Below are positions 1-10,445 of a stretch of DNA of 64,000 nucleotides, in pieces. The translations under genes and the position numbers were made by a program. Source of the stretch: Hypericum androsaemum. Taxonomy: Eukaryota > Streptophyta > Magnoliopsida > Malpighiales > Hypericaceae. Location of the stretch: NCBI GenBank assembly GCA_963995505.1, contig OZ023184.1, forward strand, positions 2,976,001 to 3,040,000, written 5' to 3'. Position 1 is the stretch's first letter. The number at the start of each line of letters is the position of its first letter. Under the pieces are notes generated by a model. It ran no database searches, was not told the origin of the DNA, and saw only the letters and a list, made by a program, of their open reading frames with translations.

Positions 1-3000
1 ATCGCAACGATCAATAATCCGAACCCCGTTGAGAGCCATTGCTTTAGCCTGTCAGAGTGATTCTAGATACGCAAAGAAGAAACCGCGCGACTCGTTAAAA
101 ACTGCATGAACCATAATCTGAGAAACCATTAATTCTTACCTTGAAATGTATCAAGACATGGCCGTAATGGATCCCGACTGTTCCAGAGAGGATAGCAGAG
201 ATTGAACTGTAAGAAACAGAACAAATTATAAGCAAATCCTTTTCATAAGCTCTCAAGGAGATAATGTATTCGATGATGCACATCAACAAAAGCAAACAAC
301 AACAACAACAGAGCTTCGTCGTATCAAATAATAACCTCAACAGGCCTTCGGGCTCGAACGGTCCGCGGCACCAGGCGGGAGCATCCACGCGAATCTGTCC
401 GGAGCTTGGAGAGCTCAGAGTACAAGCCTGCAGGAAGATGGAGTACTTGTTTACGGGGAGGCATACATGAAACCCTCAAACACGTGATGCAAACCATACA
501 AAACTACGAAAATACTTCAAACGAGCTTCATTTGAGAGAAGTGTTGAACTACGAAGAAGAGGAGAGACAGAGGAAAGTGAGGTGTGTTTCGGACAAACCT
601 TCAAGCGGCTCCAAACAGGCTGGTTATAGATATGGTTGACGCCCCAAACTGCTCTATCCACGTAACCAACAGCATTGCAGGCTGGTCCTAAGTGTCCTCT
701 CATCCCACATTTCACCTGAAGTGTTAAGCATGAATGGTATAATGACCCTGTTTATAACGATCTAATTTCGGGTCCGATACGGAGATTTTAATACGGTATG
801 CGAGGTACTTACGGTGAATCTTTCGTTGGGACGATCACTGTCACTGCTAGTGACGAAGCTCCAGTCCGGAACGTAAAGCGTAAACGTCGTAACCATATAG
901 ACGACGAAAGTCACGAACCCTCCCAGCCTATTACGTCAATTTATATACGTTTGTGTCATCCCGGAGATAATTTGTTGAAGAAGGTCGGTCCGAAATAGAA
1001 TATTTATTTTGTGATTATTTGTGTTCTTACCATTGCCACTTGTAGGCAGTGAAAATGGAGAAATGGCCTGGTTCCACTATGCATTGCCTGTCCTTGGTGG
1101 TGAATGTCTCAATTAGAGCGACCAACATGTAGACTAGTGCTATCCTCTGAGTCCAATTTATTAATTAAAAAAAATTGTTGAATTAGATAATTTGGCATCG
1201 CAATTAGTTTGTTTAATTGGATAATTCTATACTATAAGGTCAAATAATTACCTGAAGAATACCCATCCACCGGATGAGCTTCATGTCCACTCCATAAACA
1301 AGGTCATTGGGTGCATGCGAGTACCCTCCTGCAGTTTCATTTTATTTTTGCGCCAAAATTAGATTTTCTTAAATTATCTGGTATTCGAACACCTACTGTA
1401 TTGGTTATGAACTTTTGGATAATGATAAATTTGTCTCAACAAATATCATTTAACACAAATGTATTAATGATGATAACCCTCTTCCGAATTGATGCAAGTG
1501 CTTGTTAGTTTTTTGCAAAATTCACTTATTACATCTTGGTTAAATTAAGAAAATTTTGATGTAAGAGTCTCTAAATTGATATTAATAGTACCTTGTAGCA
1601 AGATTCCCCAGAAAAGAAGCTTCAACGTCCTGAGAATAATCTTCCTAACCGCATCCCTCTTCTTGGGAATTCTCTGGCAAGTGGAGACAGAACAATCCTA
1701 AAACAGTCAAGAATTTGTTTTTCTGGGCGAACTTTGTTAGGTATTTTTTTATGCGAACTTTTTTGATTCTTATCTTTGCGATGACATGTATTTTTAGTAT
1801 TCATGGTGTAATCTTTTTTCTCGAAGTAATATAACATATACTTTTCAAAAAAATTATTTTTTTGGGAAAAATTATCTCAATTTTAATTTAGGGATTCGAA
1901 ATTTTTAAAGACGGGGCCGGGTTCTGGGCTGGGTTACCTTGAGGGCCAGGGCAATGGCGACGCCGACGATGAAGAGGAAGAAGGGCATGACGAAGTCGGC
2001 CAATGTGCAACCGTTCCATGGGGAATGATCGATCCGTGGGTAAGATTCGCCGGCGTCGTCTACCAGTATCATCAACTGCAGATGTCACATTACGTTAGTT
2101 TAGCATAAGAATTGACAAAATTTTATAGTCTAATCCAAAGTTCATTACGATACACTAATTTTATGAAATGCGAAGTGTACGAATTTTATAAGATTTTTAT
2201 ACAGATGCATTATAAAAAATTATATATATTAAAACGTTTTATGATACCAAAATATGAATGTTATATAAAATCAGGCAATTCTACCAAAAATGTAAGTAAT
2301 ATTAGTTTATTTATTTAAATATAATAAGATCATCAAATCTCCATTAAATATAAGCATTTTAAAGTTAATATGCATGTACTACGCATAAGCTTTACACTCA
2401 TTTTAAACGTTTAGTCTACAGAATATACATATAATTAATTAAGTTTCAAATAGTATATAAAAACGTATATGTTTTCAAAATTACGTACGTTTATAATTCA
2501 AATATTATATGCATATTAACTAAGTACGTTAAATGTGTGACTCTAAAAGTATAAAATTATCGTAATTTAACATGAACATGTGCTAGGAATGAGTATATCT
2601 TTTTGGTTTGGCATCATTTGCACATTCCAAATAGTAGCACAACTCTTGGAATTAATGTACACCTACTTTTTTTAACAAATGGAACCGCTGCTATTTTAAA
2701 TTTACCCAATTTACATTTCCCATATGAATTGGACACGTCCTATTTGTAATTATATACGATTACTTAAGACGAGTTTTAGTGATTTTAGATAAATAATTAA
2801 GGAACTAAAACATTACAGATATTAAATTCTGATGGAGAATATAGAAAAAAGTGTTGTCAGTAATTATAAATTTGGAATAATGAAATTCTTCTACCTATAA
2901 AAACCAATTTTTGATTTTGTAAGTGCCAACATGCAACAGAAAAAATAAACATAGTAATTAGAGATGTGATTCAAATGAAAAAAGTAGCGTGATAGAGATA

Positions 3001-3360
3001 AAACAAAAGAATCAAAATTATGGTTCAATATTTTTGTAACATTAACAAAGAAATTGATTTTTTTCTAACAACATCTGAGCTGAAAATTAGTATTGGACTC
3101 TGAACGGACAAAATTTGTAAAATACTTACAGCCACAGTAAGGCCTCTGAAGGCATCCAAAGTGGCAACCCTCCTACTCTTCTGCTTCACCACCACTGCCG
3201 GTTGCTCCTCTCCGGCGGCCACAACTGCATTCGTCTCTCCGATTCCATCTCCGTCGCCATCTCTATCCACTTTCCCATCCACAAAATGGCGATCCTCGCC
3301 TTTGCTAGGACTACTTTTGGTGTGAGCCACCCCTTCTTCCAGTTTCTTAGGATCCTCCAT
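1..3360 (-). CDS. heparan-alpha-glucosaminide N-acetyltransferase-like protein (3'-truncated by window edge)
   Basis: Multi-pass membrane protein of the HGSNAT/DUF1624-DUF5009 family. The animal enzyme acetylates the glucosamine end of heparan sulfate in lysosomes; the plant substrate is not established. Exons read on the minus strand: 3130-3360, 1938-2075, 1592-1673, 1252-1328, 1031-1146, 813-927, 599-715, 336-427, 140-206 and 1-62 (continues off the edge). All junctions are GT-AG and keep frame, giving about 365 residues; plant homologues are usually near 480-500, so the last membrane helices are missing. ATG at 3358-3360 is chosen because the longer frame starts at a TTG. Residues 1-60 are hydrophilic with a DRDGDGDG run. 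The family signature RRVATLDAFRGLTVA ends exon 1, and IDHSPWNG (His94) matches the active-site His region of HGSNAT. Later blocks include RIALVYMLVALIE and PACNAVGYVDRAVWG. Function in plants is inferred; family assignment is firm. Confidence 0.92.
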
Positions 3361-4847
3361 AGCCAATGCCTTCCTTTACCTTAACTTTGGAGAAATAAAA
3401 AGGGTTTAATGAGAATTATATCAGGATTATTAAGCCGGCGGTAAGGTGGCGGGCTCCAAGAATGTGATGGAATTATATATACCAGGAAACAGGCCGAGAC
3501 GTGACAAATTAATGGGACGGATCTGGATACGGACCAATCAAAGGTAGGGTTTTGTGTTTAAAATTAAATGAAGAGTTTAGGAAAAGACAGGACACGAGTC
3601 TAGATTCGTGGTAGCTAGGGGTTAAATAACGGTCATAAGCTTACAGATGAAATTCTAATGTGAATCTCGTTGACCATTGGACGAGCAAATAATAATCCTA
3701 ATTTGTCCGGACTGTGACAATTTTCCGTTCTTCAAGTAGTCCAAGATTTTGATATGAAATCAAAATTTTCCACCACATTTAATTTCATGATTAACCTTCT
3801 CTAATATCATGCTAAAATTTATATTCATTTTAAAATTTTAAGACAACAAATATAAACTTTTAATACGTCTAAACAAGTCAACTTAATTAGTACTCCAATT
3901 TTTATTGTGGGTTTCGTTCGAGTATTTGTGCTCTTTTTTGTCAAATTAATCTTTTTTTATTACGAGTCAAACATCTCAACTAACCCCTCATAGTTACTGT
4001 CTTAGATTTGTATTTTGGCATGAAATGTGTCTTCTTCTTTGTAGTGTTTTAGAGCGGAATTTGACAAGAAACGTGTCATTCATAAGCTGAAAGTATTAGC
4101 TCCAATAATATGAGATATAGATAAATTAACAAAATTTCGGAGCCTAATATCCGCAATGATTGGTATAAAAATATGTCTTTTATAGTCCACTAGTGATGCT
4201 CATCTATCCTATATCAAACCTAACATAAACTTTGAACATCAACTCGATTTCTTTCTCACATGAATTAGTATATCTCTCATTCACATGCTAAAGTGACCAC
4301 AATGGGTAAGTGTTGTATAAAAATGGCATTCTTCAATCTCCCTCGGAACAAAGTAAGGTAAATAGGAATTAGACTAAGAAAATAAATTGTCGTGAATTTT
4401 TTGATGGCACAGTCTAATATCAAATTTGGACGACGTTATTATTGGTTTCTGGAGGTAAAAATGATGCCGGCCAACTGAATTCATGTGTACAGATTACATA
4501 TATTAAATTTCAAATATATATGCATTTGACAGTATTCTTGTGACCACTATCTTTCTTCCTCTATGTATTGGGATGTTATTTAATTATGGCCGTCTGACAT
4601 ATTGCACATATGATTAAAAGAAAATTGAGGATGTTTCTATAAACATTGTGGTGTCTATTAATTGTGGATCCCAGAGAGAAACGACAATGTTTGAATTTTG
4701 ATTTGCTTGTAACCGGCTAACAGCTATACATTGCCGTCTTGCTTTCAATAGAGGAAAATTAGTGGAGTAATAAAAATATATACTTATAAAAAAAGAGGAA
4801 AATTAATTTCTGCAACAAAAGATGCTGAATTCCAGGTAGGTACTTTC
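3361..4847. other. intergenic, 5' flank of the acetyltransferase-like gene
   Basis: AT-rich spacer with no credible coding sequence on either strand. It must hold the promoter and 5' leader of the minus-strand acetyltransferase-like gene, but I see no convincing TATA box or motif that would fix a start site. Confidence 0.5.
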
Positions 4848-5357
4848 CATGGTTATTAAATATGCAGTCCGACCGGTGGTCCAACTAGTCGGACCATAAT
4901 TCGGTCAGGAGAGAGTATTAAGTATGGACATAAAATCGCCAACCTTACCAACCACCCAAAAAATGGTCGGACCAGGCAGTTTGACCAAAATTTTGATTCC
5001 GTTCTTTTCTGTTCGTAAGGTTGAACCAAAAAATCAGGGTTGGTCAAATATTTTGACAAAAAAATCAGGATTGGTCAGATATTTTGACCTAAAAATTGAC
5101 CAAACCGTAATAAAAAGAGAAAAATCATGTTTGGTCGGATAAATATATATTTTTTAGGACTTCAAGGTTATGGTGGGTCAAAAAAGAAAGAAAAAATTGG
5201 GGTCGTGGAATAGAGGTAATTAAAATATTAATAAAAATATATTTTAATATATATGTATAAAGTACCGGTCCGACCGGTAGTCCAACTGGTCGGACCAGTT
5301 AAAATGCGACCTGAAGGCAAGAGCGGGTCGCTCTCCGGGTCGTATTTAAAAACCCTG
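4848..5357. mobile_element. hAT-type MITE, GGTCCGACC-rich family, copy 1
   Basis: Non-autonomous DNA transposon. Ends read CATGGTTATTAAATA on the left and, as reverse complement, CAGGGTTTTTAAATA on the right. Imperfect 8-bp target duplications flank it: GTACTTTC at 4840-4847 and GTTCTTTC at 5358-5365 (7 of 8). Subterminal blocks of alternating GGTCCGACC/GGTCGGACC lie at both ends and the middle is AT-rich. The same family recurs at 25977, 41942 and 57464, with a remnant near 11000. No transposase is encoded. Confidence 0.8.
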
Positions 5358-5394
5358 GTTCTTTCCGTGTGTGCTTGTCTTATGATATTCTTTT

Positions 5395-6090
5395 GGAAAA
5401 GTTCATTTTAGTGTCACATGGTTTCATCTTTTTTACTTAAGTGATATGCATTTTAGAGCACATCAAACTTGTACCCGAGATTTGACGTTTTGACATTTTA
5501 GTGAGCCTCTCTCATGGTGCTCGGTCACCTAGCATGTTACGCCAACCCGGGTTGTCACGTAGACTGCCACCTTGCCCACGTGATTGTGGAAGTGGCATTT
5601 TGAGTTTTTGTACTAAATTGAGCTTGCCCATTAAAATTTTAATATTAATAAAAAAATTAACATTTGATAGAGACGCCAGTCCACATGACAACCCGAGTTC
5701 ACGTGTCACTAAATTGAACTCAGATTTGACGTGGCACATTTAAAACTAAGATTTTCAATATTGCTAAAATTTTAAAATTTTAATTAGGTGCAAAATTAAA
5801 CTTTTCCACTAAACAATTGAGTTTTTTAGCAATATTGAAATTTTAATGAAAAAATTCAATTTAGTATTTAGTTAAAAAAATTTAAATGCCACAACAACAA
5901 CCACGTTGGGGAAGATGACAGTTAATATGGCGACCCGGATTAACATGGCAAGCTAGGTAGCTGTACAACAGGGAAGAGACTGTTCATATCACTAAATTAT
6001 CAACATGACAAACCTCAGGCACACTGGTTTAATGTTTATAAACCACATAAACCAAAAAAGCACAATTCACATAACACTAAAGTAAAAAAA
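5395..6090. mobile_element. Mutator-like element with long degenerate inverted repeats
   Basis: The left arm (from 5395, GGAAAAGTTCATTTTAGTG) and the reverse complement of the right arm (ending near 6090) align over more than 150 bases with many gaps, including a shared CATGTTA...CCGGGT block. The middle holds no recognisable gene. The layout matches the better-preserved element immediately to its right. No clear target duplication was found, so the ends are approximate. Confidence 0.55.
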
Positions 6091-6097
6091 ATTTCTA

Positions 6098-7458
6098 GGA
6101 ATAAGTTCATTTTAGTACCCTATAGTTTTATCCATTTTGCCTGGAGTATCATGTGGTTTCAAATTGGTAGTTTAGTACCCTGTGGTTGATCACCAATTTT
6201 TAGGATAGGTCCAAGGCAGCCTGCCCATCGAAACCCGCCCGAAATATCGTCGTTTTGAAACCACGTGAAAGACACGTAGCTATGAGTTGGCAAGGCAAAA
6301 ATTTTTTAAATGGTCCAAATTTTTTTACCCTTGCAATTAAAAAAATTATCTCTTTCCCAGTCCAAATCAGCAAATTACCCCGACGCAATTCTCTGACAGC
6401 TTCTTCGACAAGCTCCTCCGGCTTCCCACGGCGAGTGCAGCTTTTCAGGCATCTCTCTTCCAATGCTTCTTATATACGTTGTGACTCCATCAAAGCTCGA
6501 CACTCGACCTGAGAACACATCGGTCTCCTCTTTTCCAAATCTAGAACAACGACCTCGATGCCAAACACAGAGGATGCTACGCTAGAGGAGCGCACTAGGG
6601 GTATCACCATCAATGCTGCAAGATATCAACACCGTGCCGGAGGAGCGCGCTAGGGGTATCACTGGAGAAGAGGCTTTATCCTGAACCCAGGTAACCGGCC
6701 CGTCAGCGCCGTCTCGTCATCTAAATTGGCCCTGGACGCAGCCACCAAAGTCATTAATTGCTTCCCAGCCTAACAATTCGTATCAAACTGTTCGTCGTTC
6801 TGATTTTGGTCGATTCTGTTCCCTTTTCAATATTGCCATTCTGATTCTGGTCTCCCACGAGCCCCTATTCTTGCTGACGTGTACTTCCACCCATCTTCAT
6901 CTTCCGCCCACCAGAGGCAAGCTCTTCTTCGTCTCCCACACCGGGACCTCCAAAACCCTAGCCACCCACCTCCATACCCTTCTTGAATCGAACGGCCTGT
7001 CGTTCGATCTCGTCGACCCCAAGGACTATCACCGAGAGCGCCGATGATTTCCACGTGGGGTCTCTTCTCCTGTCTGACTATTGGTTCGCTGTTTTCAGGG
7101 TCGGGAGGGAGTTGGGTGGAAGGGAGATTGTTCGTCTTGGGGAGGGTGACATGGACGGAGGGGAATTGGATAGGAGTTTTGTCGAGTGGAGTGGTCAAAA
7201 TAAGTCTTTCGGGACTTGTAGATAAATTATGGACTATATAGATAATTTACCATGGTCTACGTCAGCATTAACTTAAAAGAGTCAGGCACCACGTGGTCTC
7301 AGAACGATAACGTTTCGGGCGGGTTTCGACGGGCAGCTGCCTTGGACCTACCCTAAAAATTGGTGGTCAACCACAGGGTACTAAACTACCAATTTGAAAC
7401 CACATGGTACTCCAGGTGAAACGGATGAAACTACATGGTACTAAAATAAACGTATTCC
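6098..7458. mobile_element. Pack-MULE-type element carrying TYW1 gene fragments
   Basis: Terminal inverted repeats of about 150 bases are highly similar: the left arm starts GGAATAAGTTCATTTTAGTA at 6098 and the right arm, reversed, starts GGAATACGTTTATTTTAGTA at 7458. Both arms then share a block reading CCTGTGGTTGA and end at the GAAACCCGCCCGAAA region. Candidate 9-bp target duplications at 6089-6097 and 7459-7467 match in 6 positions. The interior is GC-richer than the flanks and includes coding sequence resembling TYW1. No transposase is present, so movement would need an enzyme supplied in trans. Confidence 0.85.
6870..7222 (+). pseudogene. captured fragment of TYW1 (tRNA 4-demethylwyosine synthase), flavodoxin-like part
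   Basis: Two segments in different frames match the N-terminal flavodoxin-like domain of plant TYW1, the radical-SAM enzyme that makes the tricyclic base of wybutosine in tRNA-Phe. Segment one, from 6913, reads RGKLFFVSHTGTSKTLATHL, followed by a stretch containing LSFDLVDPKDY. Segment two, from about 7028, reads ESADDFHVGSLLLSDYWFAV and later GEGDMDGGELD with VEWSG. The stretch expected between them is missing and the frame shifts at the join near 7028. The radical-SAM domain is absent. This is a broken, internally deleted copy inside a Mutator-like element, not a working gene. Confidence 0.8.
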
Positions 7459-7467
7459 TTTTTTCTA

Positions 7468-8299
7468 TTCTTTTGTGTGCGTGGCTTAATTGGCGGTTGA
7501 GATTATCAACTTTTTCAAGTATGGTCAGGTTGTTTATAAATTTTAAAATTTCTTATACGATTTGGTCCCACTAAACTTGTCGTAATTTATAATTTTTTTC
7601 AAATATTCATGTTAGATTTACTATATATTGTTCGCATTTTAACAAAAAAAACTAAATTAGACATGTCAAATTCGAGTAACGAAAGTTTAGATTTTGAATC
7701 TTGTAAATAGAACAAATATCAAAATTTTTTGTCTATTTCAAATCGTCACTTGCTCCGATGATAGAAAACTGTGTAAAGTGTGACCGATAATATTCGACTA
7801 TAGATAATAGAAGTTAAAAACAAACATTTATTCACTTACAATATGAACATAAAAATTGCATGTCAGCGTGAGAGATACTTGGAAGATTTATTAATGCCCG
7901 TTGACTGCCAATAGATCCAGAGGTTATTCTTTTCCAAACGAATAGGCCAAACAGAACAAGTGCAAGACAGTACACTCCCTCTAAAACAATTTTCTTTTGG
8001 TAGAATCCTCTCTAAAATAATTAGCAACATGTCACGGAAGACTAATTTGATAAGTCGGAAAATTATGAAAATAAATTAATGCCGCTGTAAGGTGTAATGT
8101 AGGATGACTTCCACCGTGAAGCAACTAATTAAGAAAACAATAACAATTTTGGATTAATTTCTATATTTTTTGTTGGATGTATCAACCATATTCACTATTC
8201 CGTAAAAGGAAATAAAACTCATTCTACCAAATTTTAAAGCATCTGTATAATTATGATTGAATTTAAAATTTTTGTTAAATTAGAACAATATAGTACCAA
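7468..8299. other. intergenic spacer
   Basis: AT-rich sequence with no credible coding region, RNA gene or repeat boundary that I can support. Confidence 0.5.
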
Positions 8300-8549
8300 T
8301 GTAACGCTCCGTGATCCGATCGACTGTCTCCACAGACCAACACGGATCTTTTCCAGCGTGTTTTGTCATCACTCACACGCATCCCGGAAACTTCCCAGGA
8401 TGTCACCCATCATGATCCTACTCCCGGCCAAATGCATTTAACCTAGGAGTTCTGTGCCGAAAAAGAATGTGCACCTTGTTAGTAAAGATAGTACCAATCA
8501 AATCACTTAAAATATTTCACACAGTAAATATCATTTATGGGGTATCACA
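8300..8549. mobile_element. Cassandra-type solo LTR with 5S rRNA-like segment
   Basis: A 250-bp unit starting TGTAACGCTCCGTGATCCG and ending GGGGTATCACA. Its centre (about 8385-8450) is complementary to 5S rRNA: the block ACTTCCCAGGATGTCACCC is the reverse complement of the 5S GGGTGACCTCCTGGGAAGT region, and CTAGGAGTTCT matches the 5S segment further 5'. A 5S-derived domain inside an LTR is the hallmark of Cassandra TRIM retrotransposons. No second LTR or primer-binding site follows, so it is a solo LTR. No target duplication is visible. It sits 192 bp upstream of the MFS gene start codon. Confidence 0.82.
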
Positions 8550-8741
8550 ACGACAGTTGCTACATCACCCGCCAGTTAAATTGGAAGTGCCAACCACACT
8601 TGAGGAGATGTTGTGTAATTTCTAATTCGAGTGGTTAACGAAATCCACAAAGAAGTCGAACCATTTCCTCCTTAAATTGGTTCGTCTTTGGACCAACAAT
8701 TTTAGTACCAAAACCTGAAAAATTAAGCATCAATTATTACG

Positions 8742-10445
8742 ATGGCGGATCCGGGCAGCAACAGAACGATGAAGTGCTTCGCCCTTCAAGTACTTTCCGG
8801 TAGATGGTTCATGGTGTTTGCTTCCTTCTTGATCATGTCCGTTAATGGAACAAGCTACATGTTTGGTCTGTACTCTGGACTGATCAAGTCAACTCTAGGA
8901 TATGATCAAACTACCCTCAACACTCTGAGCTTCTACAAGGATTTGGGTGGCAATCTCGGGGTCTCGGCCGGGCTACTCTTCGAGGTTGCGCCCGCGTGGG
9001 CGGTCCTCGCCTTCGGTTCGATCATGAACTTCGTCGCATACTTCCTCGTCTGGGAGTCCGTCACCGGAGGCATAGCGAGGCCTCGGGTTTGGCAAATGAG
9101 TCTTTTCATGTGCCTTGCTACAAATGCAGCTTCCTATCCCAATACAGGAGCCCTGGTTACCTCTGTCAGGAATTTTCCTGAGAGCAGAGGCAGTGTTATA
9201 GGCCTCCTGAAGGGTCTCATCGGTCTTAGCGGTGCGATTTTGACACAAATCTATCATGCTCTCTATGGAAATGACTCCGAGTCCCTGATCTTGCTGATTG
9301 CCTGGCTTCCTTCACTTGTTCCATTGCTGTTCCTCGGGACGATCCGGATTAAGAAGGCCATCCGACAGGAAAAAGAGCTGCAAGTCTTCTACAACTTCCT
9401 CTACTTCGCCCTTGGCCTTGCCGGGTTCATTATGGTTATCATAATCTTACAGAACAAGCTCAAGTTTAGCAGACCGGAGTACATTGGCAGCGCAGTGATC
9501 GTCGTCGCCCTTCTCATCCTGCCGCTTGCCATTGTAATCAAACAAGAGCTCAATCTCCGCACCGAGAATCGAATCCCGGATTCCGATCATGCTCACACTG
9601 CTCCACAAGCTACAACAGGAACCCGCCCAAGTTCGAAACTAACGTTCGATCCCAAATCTCTGCTAATGCACATCGTCAACCAACCCGAAAGAGGCGAGGA
9701 CTTCTCGATACTGCAGGCAATCTTCAGCATCGACATGATCATCATCCTGATATCAACCACTTGCGGGGTCGGAGGCGCATTGGCGGCTATCGACAACTTG
9801 GGCCAGATCACGGACTCGTTAGGCTACGAAAAGCACACCATAGCCACCTTCATCTCCCTGGTGAGCATATGGAACTTCCTCGGAAGGGTCTTGTCAGGTT
9901 TCTCATCCGAATTCGTCCTAAACAAGTACAACTTCCCTCGTCCCCTGATGCTCACCTTCGTGATCCTCCTGTCCAGCATTGGACATGTCCTGATCGCTCT
10001 CGGAGTTCCGAACTCCCTCTACTTCTCCTCCATCATCATCGGGTTCTGCCTCGGAGCCCAGCTGCCGTTGGTCTCCGCCATAGTTTCCGAGCTCTTCGGG
10101 CTCAAGCACTTCTCGACCCTCTACAGTGTTGGGTCCATCTCGAGCCCAATTGGGTCGTACATCTTCAACCTGAAGGTGGCTGGTCGGTTGTACGACAGAG
10201 AGTCCCTGAGGCAGATGCGGGCCTTGGGCCTGGCTAGGTGGCCGGGGAAGGAGCTGAATTGCTCTGGAGTGGGCTGTTTTAGAACGGCGTTTCTGATTAT
10301 TACAGGGGCGACGTTTGTTGGGTTTCTTGTCTCAATTGTTCTGGTCATCCGGACGAGGAAGTTTTATGGCGGAGACATTTACAGGAAATTTAGAGAGGGG
10401 GAAGAAATTGAAGACACAGAAGCTAAAGTTGATGTTCATGGCTAA
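8742..10445 (+). CDS. nodulin-like / NFD4-like major facilitator protein, upstream tandem copy
   Basis: Single-exon protein of 567 residues, the usual length for plant NUCLEAR FUSION DEFECTIVE 4-like proteins. The N-terminal nodulin-like domain spans roughly residues 15-265, with the family blocks LSGRWFMVFASFLIMSVNG (18-36) and LGYDQTTLN (52-60), then FKDLGGN-like YKDLGGNLGV. A hydrophilic linker (about 270-320) precedes a second MFS half with GVGGALAAIDNLGQI and SIWNFLGRVLSGFSSE. The C-terminus is soluble after RKFYGGDIYRKFREG. About 12 membrane helices are expected. Relatives are membrane transporters, mostly of unknown substrate. The first in-frame ATG is used. Its closest relative is the next gene downstream, same strand. 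Confidence 0.93.
   Translation: MADPGSNRTMKCFALQVLSGRWFMVFASFLIMSVNGTSYMFGLYSGLIKSTLGYDQTTLNTLSFYKDLGGNLGVSAGLLFEVAPAWAVLAFGSIMNFVAYFLVWESVTGGIARPRVWQMSLFMCLATNAASYPNTGALVTSVRNFPESRGSVIGLLKGLIGLSGAILTQIYHALYGNDSESLILLIAWLPSLVPLLFLGTIRIKKAIRQEKELQVFYNFLYFALGLAGFIMVIIILQNKLKFSRPEYIGSAVIVVALLILPLAIVIKQELNLRTENRIPDSDHAHTAPQATTGTRPSSKLTFDPKSLLMHIVNQPERGEDFSILQAIFSIDMIIILISTTCGVGGALAAIDNLGQITDSLGYEKHTIATFISLVSIWNFLGRVLSGFSSEFVLNKYNFPRPLMLTFVILLSSIGHVLIALGVPNSLYFSSIIIGFCLGAQLPLVSAIVSELFGLKHFSTLYSVGSISSPIGSYIFNLKVAGRLYDRESLRQMRALGLARWPGKELNCSGVGCFRTAFLIITGATFVGFLVSIVLVIRTRKFYGGDIYRKFREGEEIEDTEAKVDVHG

Noticed and set aside
8385..8450. Functional 5S rRNA gene
   Set aside because: Only part of the 5S sequence is present, with several mismatches, inside an LTR framework; it is the Cassandra 5S-derived domain.
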